Shown here piece after piece: positions 41,842 to 50,897 of a stretch of DNA of 64,000 nucleotides. Positions within the stretch are counted from its first letter, which is position 1. Every line of letters starts with the position of its first letter. This stretch comes from Methylomonas sp. 11b (lineage in GTDB: Bacteria; Pseudomonadota; Gammaproteobacteria; Methylococcales; Methylomonadaceae), in the NCBI RefSeq assembly GCF_000515215.1, contig NZ_KI911557.1, positions 620,001 to 684,000 on the forward strand, in the 5' to 3' direction. The translations under genes and the position numbers were made by a program. The notes beneath the pieces were generated by a model, which saw nothing but the letters and a program-made list of their open reading frames with translations, was not told the DNA's origin and ran no database searches.

Positions 41842-43170
41842 ATGCAGGAATCCCACAAAATCCCCGCCCCACAGACACCAATCGATTCCAACCACACAGC
41901 GCCGTTTGCCCTCTACAACGGCCAAGTGGTAAGCCGCGGCAATTTATGGGCCGACGTGACGGCCCTGGCCGCGCAATTGCCGGATCAGCCCTATCAATTT
42001 AATTTATGCGAAAACCGCTACCTATTTTGTCTCTGCCTGTTAGCAGCCACGGTACGCGGGCAGATTTGCCTGCTGCCACCCGCCGGGCAAATGGCGGTTA
42101 TCCTGGAAATTCTACGCGACTATCCCGGCGCGTATATCGCCAGAGAACACGCTCCGCAGCAAACAGGTTTGGATTGGTTCGAAGTCATCGCGCCAAACTC
42201 TGCAACCGCAGCATCGTCACCGCATTTAGATTGGCAGCGCACCGCCGTAATCGCCTTCACCTCCGGTAGCACCGGCAAACCCAAGCCCTGCCCGCACAGC
42301 CTGAATACCTTCAAAACATCTGCCGAAATGGCATTAAGCAGTCTGGGATTAGCAGAACAACAACTATTGATACTTTCGACCACCCCGCCGCAACACATGT
42401 ACGGCCTGGAAACTTCGGTATTTTGGCCGTTGTTTTCCCAACTGGTGCTGCACGATGGCCGCCCTTTCTTCGCCGAAGACATCCGCCAAACGATTAAAAC
42501 CGCGCCATGGCCGACGGTATTGGCTTCCACGCCCACCCATTTGCGATCCTTAATCAAAACCAACGCCGCCTGGGACAATCTGGCCGGCATTATTTCTGCT
42601 ACCGACACTTTGTCCGAAAAGCTGGCCGGTGAAACGGCGGCAATTTTAGGGCAATCCCCGCGTGAAATCTATGGCAGCACCGAAACCCTGTCGTTTGCCA
42701 GCCGCGAGACATTAATTGAAAACCAATGGCGACCCTACGCCGGCTGCAGATTGCGTCAAGATAAAAACGGACAAACCTGTCTGCAAGCCGCGCATTTAGC
42801 CGGCGTAGTGCCTTTGCAAGACACGCTGCAAATCCAAGCCGACGGCCGCTTTTCGGTATTGGGCCGGGATCAGGACATGGTGAAAATCGGTGGCAAGCGT
42901 GCTTCCTTGACCGAACTGAACCGTCGCTTGCAGGATATAGACGGCGTGGAAGACGGCTTTTGTTTTACCCAGGACAATGGCCGATTGGCCGCTGTCGTGG
43001 TCAGCGGACTAAGCAAACAAACCATTCGGCTGGGCTTACAGCCTTATCTGGATGAGGTGTTTCTGCCGCGAAAAATTCATTTCGTTACCGAGATTCCGCG
43101 CAACGGCACAGGTAAACTTGCAAAAATCGAACTGGAAAAGCTGTTAGCGGGTTTGGGTGAACGCAGTTGA
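41842..43170 (+). CDS. Acyl-ACP/AMP synthetase (ApeH-like)
   Basis: 442 residues from ATG 41842. The adenylation P-loop I-A-F-T-S-G-S-T-G-K-P-K-P is near residues 134-146. IYGSTETLSF follows, and the C-terminal RDQDMVKIGGKRA and GTGKLAKIEL are present, with the final Lys of the acid-activating family. It would activate the aryl starter acid for the ACP. It is transcribed away from the block 2 operon, so starter loading and chain extension are controlled by a divergent promoter region. Confidence 0.85.
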   Translation: MQESHKIPAPQTPIDSNHTAPFALYNGQVVSRGNLWADVTALAAQLPDQPYQFNLCENRYLFCLCLLAATVRGQICLLPPAGQMAVILEILRDYPGAYIAREHAPQQTGLDWFEVIAPNSATAASSPHLDWQRTAVIAFTSGSTGKPKPCPHSLNTFKTSAEMALSSLGLAEQQLLILSTTPPQHMYGLETSVFWPLFSQLVLHDGRPFFAEDIRQTIKTAPWPTVLASTPTHLRSLIKTNAAWDNLAGIISATDTLSEKLAGETAAILGQSPREIYGSTETLSFASRETLIENQWRPYAGCRLRQDKNGQTCLQAAHLAGVVPLQDTLQIQADGRFSVLGRDQDMVKIGGKRASLTELNRRLQDIDGVEDGFCFTQDNGRLAAVVVSGLSKQTIRLGLQPYLDEVFLPRKIHFVTEIPRNGTGKLAKIELEKLLAGLGERS

Positions 43171-43329
43171 ATTTGGGTAATACACAGCCGCTAGATGCAA
43201 ACCGCGAAGCGGTGCGGTCATCGCCGCTTGGGAGCGGTCCCGAATCGCCTGCAACTCGTTTGTCCACTCTACCGACCTGCGGCCCATACCAATCTCTATC
43301 AGCACCCCGGCGATATTCCTGACATAGCC
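43171..43329 (-). pseudogene. Fragment of a second truA (C-terminal part)
   Basis: The minus strand reads VRNIAGVLIEIGMGRRS, then EWTNELQAIRDRSQAA, MTAPLRGLHLAAVYYP. The intact TruA at 48196-48999 has the same stretch, and about four of five residues agree by eye. Only the last 50 or so codons are left, and the start is lost. It begins right after the stop of the synthetase gene, so the two genes share a junction. Confidence 0.82.
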
Positions 43330-43920
43330 GCGAAGCCGCTAGGGTGTTAGGGTCGATTGGACGTGGAGGCATAGGCAAAGATAATGCGCCTGAAAACCAA
43401 GCCGTATCCTACTATTAGCCGACGCCCAGCGAATCAGAATTTTTGCTTCATGTTGGCTCTACACCCACCCCATAAAATCGACTCGCTGCCAGGACCCGGT
43501 GAAATCGACAAGCTCGATCACGGCCTAGCTCAGCTGCGCTACGCGCTTATTCTTTGGCCAACGTCGGTATGCAAAGTTTGAGTGGTTTTGTAGTAGTGAG
43601 CGGGGATTTTGATTGGAATTCGCACTGTGCGTGCTCGGAAAAGTCCACCCGTCGCCTAAATCTCCCGAGATTAAATCCAATAAATCGCATATTTCCCCTT
43701 ACCGGCCACCGATCCCGATAAGATTACGCTATTGGCGAATGACGGCTTTTTGAAGTAAAAATTTGTAACAATCGACCCCAAGCTGCCACTGGGCTTGAAA
43801 TTACAATGACAGCTTGAGGTTATATTCCGGCCTGTGATGTTGCCTAAAGGTTAAGTTAAGTGACAGCAGCAATTGCAGATGCGTTAAATATTCAGCCTTT
43901 CGGAGTAACTCGATTGCTGA
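43330..43920. other. Gene-poor spacer
   Basis: I see no credible gene. Short frames (such as one at 43384-43581) lack a good start and a recognisable pattern. The stretch between the truA fragment and the secreted protein probably holds decayed DNA. Confidence 0.5.
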
Positions 43921-44985
43921 CTATTTAACACAGATAAGAGTTATGTTTGTGCCGTCCCATTCTTGTGGAAAACCGCCTTTGTATCCTTGAGATAAGCAAT
44001 ATCTATGAGCAGCAGCAGCACAATCAATTTGCGGCCCATCGATACAACCACTTACTGCCGCATTTGCAACAGATTTTGGTATTGTAGTTGTTAAAGCAAC
44101 ACCATTTTGCAAACTAGTAATTTGTGATTGTAATGAACTAACTAAACTAGTTGTACTATTATTGATTTGGGAAAATAAAGTTTGAGCATTTTGGTTGGCT
44201 GTATTGTTAGAGCTAGTTATAGCATCTTCTTTGATCTTATCTGCGGTTACACGAGAAAAAGCACCAATAGCAGGTAAAGGGACTGTCAAATTGTCCGCAC
44301 TTGTCACAAATATTAAATCTTGCTGATCCGCGCTTAAATCATTGCCATGCTTATCCATATTTCTTTTACATATTACCGTAACTTTAGAAGACGCAGTGAA
44401 TTTAAACGGATTTTTATCAATAGAGGTAATTACATTACCATTCTCGTTTATTGTGCATTTAGATGTGCCTGAGCCGATTTGGTTCACGCCAAAAAAAGTG
44501 GCATCGAACCCTGAAGGAGCTGTTATAGAAACGCCGATACCCTGCATGGTACTTGTTGGCTGTACTTCAAACACAAGTCCCTTATTCGCTATTTGTTGGC
44601 ATTTATTCCAGGCATCCAATGTGCCTTGATAAACGGACTGAGAATAACTAGATGCCTTATTAGAATATGCGCTACTGTTAAAGCCAGAAGTACATACTTG
44701 AGATTGCTTTGTAATAATTTCTTGACGATTAGCAGAACCACCTGCGCCACCTGAAAATAAACCATACGAAGCTTCAATTTGTGCTGATTGGGCGCTCGAA
44801 ATAAAGCTGTTATTATAGTCGAATGAACAGAAAGTAGATAATGCCAATGAATGTGCATCAGTGGCGCTACTTGCAATGGTTGTATTGTATAAGCCAACGT
44901 TTAAAAGGGCGTTGCATGAATCGGAATTCGCATTCGATATTATCGGAAAAACTAGAGTTAATAAAGCAATAGATTTTATTTTCAT
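43921..44985 (-). CDS. AT-rich secreted protein of unknown function
   Basis: 354 residues with a clean signal peptide (MKIKSIALLTLVFPIISNANS). Eleven or so cysteines in the mature part suggest disulfides. A Ser/Thr/Asn-rich heptad-like segment lies around 255-295 (NTANQNAQTLFSQINNSTTS). The C-terminal 50 residues hold four Cys (SGCIDGPQIDCAAAAHRYC). I know no family. The low GC content is unlike the surrounding genes and points to recent transfer. It could be a surface adhesin or a secreted enzyme inhibitor, but the sequence does not tell. Confidence 0.7.
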   Translation of the reverse strand: MKIKSIALLTLVFPIISNANSDSCNALLNVGLYNTTIASSATDAHSLALSTFCSFDYNNSFISSAQSAQIEASYGLFSGGAGGSANRQEIITKQSQVCTSGFNSSAYSNKASSYSQSVYQGTLDAWNKCQQIANKGLVFEVQPTSTMQGIGVSITAPSGFDATFFGVNQIGSGTSKCTINENGNVITSIDKNPFKFTASSKVTVICKRNMDKHGNDLSADQQDLIFVTSADNLTVPLPAIGAFSRVTADKIKEDAITSSNNTANQNAQTLFSQINNSTTSLVSSLQSQITSLQNGVALTTTIPKSVANAAVSGCIDGPQIDCAAAAHRYCLSQGYKGGFPQEWDGTNITLICVK

Positions 44986-45760
44986 ATTCTGTCCTATTTT
45001 ATTAAATTAGATAAGCATTCATTTCAAAAATACAAATTGCAAGGAAATAGTAGCATAGATATAGATCACTACATAAGGACAAGCTCTGCAGCAGAGAAAT
45101 AATCTAAAAAAACAATAATTTGCGCATTTAAAATACTCTTCTCAAAATCTAAAAATGGTGCGTCCTACATCTATATCCACTATTCAAGTGCTGCTATTGA
45201 TCAAGATTCGCCGTTGACCACTGACTGCAGTCGTCCGTAATTGGCCGATAACACCAATTCATTTGAGTTTAATCTTGTAATATATAGTGTCATTAATCAA
45301 CGTTACATTTGTACCAGTACAAATGTACTAAGTCGCTGAGCAATAAAAATATTAGTGGCTTTGATTAGTCGGCGATGGAATGGCAGAATTACGTTCATTT
45401 GCCGCCATCAAGAAATTAAAACTGATAGTTCGCGGTAGGAATACCAGTTAACCCGGCCCCTCCGCGCTGATCCCCACCACGAATAGTGGGCAGACATAAA
45501 GTCAATTTTCTCGCCGAATACCGGACAGTCGAGTCGGCCACCGGTTGCCTTAACTGTCAAAATTGGATAGTGAGTCCGACAGTCGGGTATTGGCCGCCTG
45601 CCGCCGATTGCAAACCAGAGCTTGGAAATCAGATTCCACCAAAATCACACCGTTTCCTAGCAAATAATATCACGCGCTTTTCTAAATATAGCCTACGCTT
45701 TTCCTCTGCTGACAAAGCCCCTTTTATCCGCAGCATCAGCCACACCAAAAGGAGATAAAC
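44986..45760. other. Long non-coding region, partly AT-rich
   Basis: No convincing gene in 775 bp; a frame at 45486-45758 has no recognisable features. It includes the 24-bp palindrome at 45304-45327 and, near 45515-45590, ATACCGGACAGTCG facing CGACAGTCGGGTAT, which could pair. The first 400 bp are AT-rich like the secreted protein gene. Confidence 0.5.
45304..45327. promoter_or_regulatory. 24-bp near-perfect palindrome, operator-like
   Basis: TACATTTGTAC (45304-45314) faces GTACAAATGTA (45317-45327) with a CA centre. It has the size and symmetry of a TetR/MarR-type operator. It lies in the spacer between two divergent genes (44985 minus, 45761 plus), about 320 and 430 bp away. No repressor gene of this kind is in the window. 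Confidence 0.5.
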
Positions 45761-46237
45761 ATGAGTCAACATCTGATTTCTTTAAGCCTTTCCGACAATG
45801 ATCTGACAGATATAGACACCGCGCTTAAGACCTTGGAAGAACGCTTCGCCGGCTTCCTGGTTTTAACCCCCGAAGAGCGCCGCACCATCTTGAAAATGGG
45901 CGATAAAACCGAAGCGTTCTGTCGCCAGACGCTGACGGTGGCCACCCAAAATACGCAAGCAATTCCGCCGGGTCTCGATATGCTTGAAGCGCAAGTCGAT
46001 CTAGCTACTCTCGATAATCTCCGCCCTCGCCTGCATCGCTTGCGCGATTTATTGAGCAGAGGCGAAGATACCGACATGGCGCTAGGCAGTGATATTTATA
46101 GTTTTAGCCTGGATGCTTATGCCTCGTTGAAAATCGCCGGCAAAGGCGCGGGCTTGGAAACGTTACGGCAAGCGATGTCTGTCCGATTTAACCGTGGCGG
46201 CAAGCCAAAAACCCAAGCCACTCATCTTGCGAGCTAA
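45761..46237 (+). CDS. Conserved hypothetical protein (small helical)
   Basis: 158 residues, soluble, mostly helical, with AGGAGA about 7 nt before ATG 45761. A central segment PEERRTILKMGDKTEAFCRQ is followed by LGSDIYSFSLDAYASLKIAG and a basic C-terminus (FNRGGKPKTQATH). I cannot name a family. It has ordinary GC content and a good start signal, so it is a real gene. Confidence 0.65.
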   Translation: MSQHLISLSLSDNDLTDIDTALKTLEERFAGFLVLTPEERRTILKMGDKTEAFCRQTLTVATQNTQAIPPGLDMLEAQVDLATLDNLRPRLHRLRDLLSRGEDTDMALGSDIYSFSLDAYASLKIAGKGAGLETLRQAMSVRFNRGGKPKTQATHLAS

Positions 46238-46379
46238 ACACGATTAGCAAATAGGCTGACCTGCGAAGCTTTCTGGCTTTCCGCCTAGCCTTCGCACTCC
46301 GTCGGAATAGCGATAAGAATGGCTTGCAAGCCTTTGCACTAAAGCCGCAAGCGTATTAGAGCCAAACGCCATGCTCAAA

Positions 46380-46416
46380 GCCTTGCCCGCAAGGTAAATT
46401 GCTTCGCGGGCAAGGC
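46380..46416. repeat. Hairpin GCCTTGCCCGC/GCGGGCAAGGC at IS insertion site
   Basis: An 11-bp perfect stem (46380-46390 with 46406-46416) with a 15-nt loop, part of a wider structured spacer. The IS target copy (GGCGTTTT, 46414-46421) begins inside the 3' arm. After the element the palindromic series resumes with AGCACTAGCC and GGCTTAAGTGCT (47774-47802). Confidence 0.65.
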
Positions 46417-46421
46417 GTTTT

Positions 46422-47758
46422 GGGAGTGTCCCAAATTTTGTGTAAACGGTAGTTTGGTTTAATGGCTAGGGAAGCGATCTTCGAACTGAATACTAAACCG
46501 ATTCAAAGCGGCTTTCCAATCGTAGACGGGCATGGTCCAATTTTGGCTGATATTGCGCAACGCCAAATAGAGCAGTTTGGACAAGGCGTCATCACTGGGG
46601 AAGACCGCGCGGTTTTTCATGATTTTTCTCAGACTTCGATTCACCGATTCGATGGTATTGGTGGTGTAGATCACCTTGCGAATCTCGGGCGGATAGTCAA
46701 AAAAAGGGATGATGTGCCCCCAGTTTCGTCGCCAGATGGGGGCGATCGTGGGATAGGTCTCCAGCCAGTTGGCCTCGAATTCGGTCAGCTTTTGCTCGGC
46801 TTCCCTCGCCGTTGCGGCTCGATAAATCTGCTTGAGGTCGTCGGCAACCGACTGGCGCCTTTTGTAGCTGACATAGTTGAGGCTATGACGGACCAAGTGG
46901 ACAATACACAGTTGAACGGCCGCTTTGGGAAACACGGTTTCGATAGCCTCCGGAAATCCCTTCAGACCATCGACACAGGCGATAAAGATGTCGTTGACGC
47001 CACGGTTCTTGAGCTCGGTGACCACTTGCAACCAAAATTTGGCGCCTTCGCTTTGGGCAATCCACAGCCCCAGCACTTCTTTGTGGCCGTCCAGATTGAC
47101 ACCGATGGCCAGATAGACGGCCTTGACCCGCACGCTGCCACTATCGCGCACTTTGGTATGCAGACAGTCGAGGTACACAATCGGGTAAATCGGATCCAGC
47201 GGGCGGCTTTGCCAGACGCCCACCTCTTCGAGTACCGCGTCGGTCACCGAGGAAATCAAGGTGGGGGATACCTCGGTGCCGTAAAGCTCGAATAAATGGG
47301 CTTGGATTTCCCGTACCGTCAGTCCTCGGGCATATAACGAAATGATCTTATCGTCGAAACCGGTCCAGCGCCGTTGATGCTTAGGAATGATCTGCGGTTC
47401 GAATTCGCCATGACGGTCGCGGGGAATCTCGATAGGCAAGTCGCCGAAGTCACCTTTCAGCGTTTTCCGGCTTTTGCCGTTTCGGGCATTGCTGCTGGCG
47501 TTGGTCACCGCCTCATGCTTACACTTGGCCCAAGTGCGCGGTCATTTCCGCTTCCAGGGCCCGTTCGACTATCGCTTTGGTCAACTGCTTCAGCAGACCA
47601 TTGGCACCGATCAGGTCCTCGGGTTTTTGATAGTGCGACATCAAGGCGTCGAGTAGGTCATCCGGTATGGCTTTTGATGATACGGTCATGGTTTCCTCCT
47701 TGTCAGGATCGGTAGTTTCCTACCTCAGGGCCGTTTACACAAAAATTCTTACACCCTC
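46422..47758 (-). mobile_element. IS256-family insertion sequence
   Basis: About 1.34 kb with imperfect 28-bp terminal inverted repeats: the inner ends share TTTTGTGTAAACGG at both sides (left to 46449, right from 47731). GGCGTTTT occurs directly outside both ends (46414-46421 and 47759-47766), so this is an 8-bp target duplication as expected for IS256. The TIR tips differ more than the inner parts. The transposase is frameshifted, so the copy is likely immobile alone. It inserted into the hairpin-rich spacer before truA. Confidence 0.88.
46459..47689 (-). pseudogene. IS256-family (mutator-type) transposase, frameshifted
   Basis: The main frame (349 residues, 46459-47508) holds the DDE catalytic core: PIVYLDCLHTKVRDSG with the first Asp, FIACVDGLKGFPEAIE with the second, and a late Glu in NTIESVNRSLRKIMKNR. 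The N-terminal 57 or so codons (MTVSSKAIPDDLLDALM to TAHLGQV) start at ATG 47689 in another frame and hit a stop near 47520. The frames would join at KHEAVTNASSN. IS256 transposases are read in one frame, so this is damage rather than a programmed shift. GTG 47508 could still start a shortened protein that lacks the DNA-binding part. Confidence 0.88.
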
Positions 47759-48195
47759 GGCGTTTTGCCAAAAGCACTAGCCGAAATGGCTTAAGTGCTA
47801 AGTCTAAAGGCCAAAGGGCAAGCCACAACTATGAATGCGCAAGTTAACATTACTTGCCTGAATGCCTTATTAGTTTTAGAGCGTTGTAAAATGGCTTGCG
47901 CGCCATTCTGCCAAGTATACGGCCATGGCGAATTGCCAAATCTTTATAGTATAAAACTTGCTTTTATCGGATAAGTAGTCAACTGACGGTGTTTTACCGA
48001 ACCAGTAGCCTGCTATTTTGGCACCCGGGGTGTGGGCCTTGTTGGAATCGATTCCGCGCATGAATAGGCCTTCGTTCATGGCGATACGGATGGGGATGAC
48101 GCAATCAGGCGGATTGTTCCGCTGCGCGGACGGGCCGAATATTCCCCAACAGCGCAGGGTCCACGAGAACAACAATGTTCTCTGCAAGCTAGATT
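47759..48195. other. Spacer between IS and truA
   Basis: About 430 bp with the rest of the hairpin region interrupted by the IS, then a frame at 47876-48199 on the minus strand (107 codons) that overlaps the truA stop by 4 bp. That frame has no domain I recognise and a composition unlike a normal protein, so I do not call it a gene. It could be a small decayed reading frame. Confidence 0.45.
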
Positions 48196-48999
48196 TCAAT
48201 CATAGCGTTTCACTCCGGCCGGTAATTTATCAAATAGCGCATTTTTGCCTATGCCGTAACATTCAGGATAATACACGGCTGCCAGGTGCAAGCCATGAGG
48301 GGGCGCGGTGACTGCCGCTTGTGAGCGGTCTTTAATAGCCAACAACTCGCTGGTCCAAGCGCCAGACCTTCGCCCCATGCCGATTTCCATCAGTACTCCG
48401 GCGATATTTCTCACCATATGATGCAGAAAAGCGTTGGCGCATAAATCAATGATCACTCGCTGCTCGTCTCGGTAGACATCGATAAAATGCATTAAACGAT
48501 TGGGACTCACCGACTGACAACTTTGCGCGCGGAACGAGGAAAAGTCGTGTTCGCCCAGCAGTGCTTGCGCCGCCTGATGCATGGCCTGTTCGTCCAACGA
48601 CTGGTAGCACCAGGTGGCCTGGGTTCTTAATAAGGCCGACTTCATGGGTCGATTCAGAATCACATATCGATAAGCACGAGCGATGGCGCTGTAACGCGCA
48701 TGAAAATCACCGAGCGCCAATTGCGCCCACGTGATGCGAATATCGTCGGGCAATTGACTATTACCGCCCATCAGCCAAGCATGCATGTCACGCTCGACCT
48801 CACAATCGAAATGTACCACCTGTTCTAAAGCATGGACGCCGGCATCGGTGCGGCCCGCGCAAAGAACAGTAATCGGCTGATTAGCAATTTTACTCAAGGC
48901 CTGTTCCAGTTGGCCTTGCACAGTGGCTTTACCGTTTTGCCATTGCCAGCCGGCATAGGCACTGCCGTCGTATTCGATGCCTAAAACGATGCGCGGCAT
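48196..48999 (-). CDS. truA: tRNA pseudouridine(38-40) synthase
   Basis: 267 residues, the normal length. The catalytic Asp is in C-A-G-R-T-D-A-G-V-H near residues 47-56. The second motif HARYSAIARAYRYVI and the C-terminal NAFLHHMVRNIAGVLMEIG follow. TruA makes pseudouridine at positions 38-40 of the anticodon stem. It is transcribed toward the IS element. A decayed copy of its C-terminal end lies 5 kb away at 43171-43329. Confidence 0.95.
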   Translation of the reverse strand: MPRIVLGIEYDGSAYAGWQWQNGKATVQGQLEQALSKIANQPITVLCAGRTDAGVHALEQVVHFDCEVERDMHAWLMGGNSQLPDDIRITWAQLALGDFHARYSAIARAYRYVILNRPMKSALLRTQATWCYQSLDEQAMHQAAQALLGEHDFSSFRAQSCQSVSPNRLMHFIDVYRDEQRVIIDLCANAFLHHMVRNIAGVLMEIGMGRRSGAWTSELLAIKDRSQAAVTAPPHGLHLAAVYYPECYGIGKNALFDKLPAGVKRYD

Positions 49000-49011
49000 A
49001 AAATTAGGTAA

Positions 49012-49521
49012 CTATTCATGAATCCATACCCGGCAACCAACCGCGACGTAGTCGAATAAGGTAATGACGTCGGCGTTAAGCATGCGCAGGCACCCATGCG
49101 ATTCCGGCTTGCCTTGCATCAGCCCATCCGGGGTGCCGTGAATGTAGATGTAGCGCCAAGTGGAATCGACATCGCCGTAGCGGTTTTTGCCGGGTTCCAG
49201 GCCTCCCAACCAGAGAATGCGACTAAGGATCCAGTCGCGTTGCGGATGCAGCAAGGCTAATTCGGGCGTGTAGATTTCGCCGGTCGGTCGACGGCCGGCC
49301 AGCACGCTATTGATCGGCAAGCCTGCACCGATTTTGGCGCGGATTTTATGCCAGCCGGTAGGCGTGCAGTAGCTACCCTTTTTCTCACCGGGACCGTTTT
49401 TGGCGGTAGACACCGGAAACTCGGCAAGCAGCGCGCCATTGTCTAATAAACGCAGGCGTTGCTCGGCAATGGAAACCTCCATATACCGTGCTGTGTTGGC
49501 TGCCTCAGCACCGGGAATCAT
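49012..49521 (-). CDS. L,D-transpeptidase (YkuD domain)
   Basis: 169 residues from ATG 49521, whose codon overlaps the rlmD stop (ATGA). The YkuD core is clear: MEVSIAEQRLRLLDNG, KKGSYCTPTGWHKI, I-H-G-T-P near residue 130 and S-H-G-C-L-R-M with the catalytic Cys. No signal peptide is visible at this start. It may be a cytoplasmic-start variant, or the real export signal is missing. It would crosslink peptidoglycan or link it to lipoproteins. The longer frame to 49653 only reads the end of rlmD in another frame. Confidence 0.82.
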   Translation of the reverse strand: MIPGAEAANTARYMEVSIAEQRLRLLDNGALLAEFPVSTAKNGPGEKKGSYCTPTGWHKIRAKIGAGLPINSVLAGRRPTGEIYTPELALLHPQRDWILSRILWLGGLEPGKNRYGDVDSTWRYIYIHGTPDGLMQGKPESHGCLRMLNADVITLFDYVAVGCRVWIHE

Positions 49522-50840
49522 TTTACAAACAAGGCTATCGATTCGACGTGCGCGGTTTGCGGAAACATATCCATCACCCCAGCCTTCACCAGCTTGTAAC
49601 CCAGCTCGTTTACCAAAATCCCGGCATCGCGTGCCAATGTAGACGGATTGCAAGACACGTAAACGATGCGCTCCGGCCGCCAGTGTTTTAAGTTGTGTAA
49701 CACTTCCGATGCACCGGCCCGAGAAGGATCCAGCAACACTTTAGTGAACTTTTGCTTTGACCAGGGTTGGTCTTTCAGGTCCTTGGTCAAATCGGAGACA
49801 TGAAACTCGACATTGTCCAGATTATTCAACTTAGCATTTTCGCGGGCATGTTTGACCAGCGGCAAGTCGCCTTCCACCCCCACCACCTGTCCGGCCTGGG
49901 TTGCCAGCGGCAGGGTGAAGTTACCCAAACCGCAGAATAAATCCAACACCCTATCGTCCTTGGTCAATTCCAGCGCTGCCAAGGCACGGGTCACCATTTT
50001 TTGATTAATTTGGTAATTGACCTGGGTGAACATCGCCGGACGGAAATTGAATTTAACGCCCTGCTCGGCTAGGGCATAACTCGGGATGACTTCCGGTTCG
50101 CCGTCCAAAGGCACGATAGTATCAGGACCTTTTGGTTGCAAACAAATGCTGACCTGATGCTGATGGGCAAATTCGCGCAGCCTCTGTTTATCGGCGTCGG
50201 TAGGCGGTTCCAGTACTCGAAACGCCAGCACGCATTCGTTGTCGCCAATAGCGACTTCGATTTGCGGAATTTTATCTTTCACTGTTAGACCAGCGATCAT
50301 CTCGCCTAGGGCAATCAGCTTTTCGCCGACGATGGGATTCATCACTTTGCAGCTATCGATTTCCGCTAAAAATGGATTACGCCGTTCACGAAAGCCCACT
50401 AACACCCGATTCTTTTTCGCCACCCACTTCACGCCCATCCGGGCTTTGCTACGATAACCCCAATGCGGGCCGGTCAGCGCTTCCCAGATTTGCGGAATCT
50501 CAACTTTGCCGATGCGGCGGAACTGATCGCGGAGCAAGTCTTCTTTAAAGTTGATCTGTTCGGCGTCGTCAACGTGTTGAAAACTGCAACCGCCGCAACT
50601 GCCGAAATGCGGACAAGCAGGCTCTACCCGATGTTCCGAACGGGTCAGTAAATTAACCACCTTTCCTTCCGCGTAATCTTTGCGGCTGTCGGTATAGACA
50701 AATTCCAGGGTTTCGCCGGGCAAGGCTTCATCGATGAACACAACTTTGCCGTTGACATGGCTGACACCACGGCCATCGTGAGACAAAGATTCTATGGTAA
50801 CGGTGACGGGGTCTAAGGGGAGTTTTTTCTTGTGGGCCAT
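49518..50840 (-). CDS. rlmD: 23S rRNA (uracil-1939-C5)-methyltransferase
   Basis: 440 residues. An N-terminal TRAM domain (VTIESLSHDGRGVSHVNGK) is followed by the iron-sulfur Cys motif C-P-H-F-G-S-C-G-G-C near residues 76-85, the SAM loop L-D-L-F-C-G-L-G-N-F near 303, and the catalytic V-S-C-N-P-S-T-L-A-R-D near 395. This is RlmD/RumA, which makes m5U1939. It overlaps the transpeptidase by 4 bp. Confidence 0.95.
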   Translation of the reverse strand: MAHKKKLPLDPVTVTIESLSHDGRGVSHVNGKVVFIDEALPGETLEFVYTDSRKDYAEGKVVNLLTRSEHRVEPACPHFGSCGGCSFQHVDDAEQINFKEDLLRDQFRRIGKVEIPQIWEALTGPHWGYRSKARMGVKWVAKKNRVLVGFRERRNPFLAEIDSCKVMNPIVGEKLIALGEMIAGLTVKDKIPQIEVAIGDNECVLAFRVLEPPTDADKQRLREFAHQHQVSICLQPKGPDTIVPLDGEPEVIPSYALAEQGVKFNFRPAMFTQVNYQINQKMVTRALAALELTKDDRVLDLFCGLGNFTLPLATQAGQVVGVEGDLPLVKHARENAKLNNLDNVEFHVSDLTKDLKDQPWSKQKFTKVLLDPSRAGASEVLHNLKHWRPERIVYVSCNPSTLARDAGILVNELGYKLVKAGVMDMFPQTAHVESIALFVK

Positions 50841-50897
50841 TTGCTCGATTGGGTAGCTTGGGTTAGCGTGGTGTAACCCAATATAAAGCTGTGTTGT

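Noticed and set aside
45486..45758. Open frame of 90 codons before the helical protein gene
   Set aside because: No ribosome-binding site, odd composition, and inverted repeats within it; probably non-coding.
46459..47295. 277-codon plus-strand frame opposite the transposase
   Set aside because: Shadow of the transposase gene; no independent features.
47876..48199. 107-codon minus-strand frame downstream of truA
   Set aside because: No recognisable domain, no good start signal; described only as spacer.
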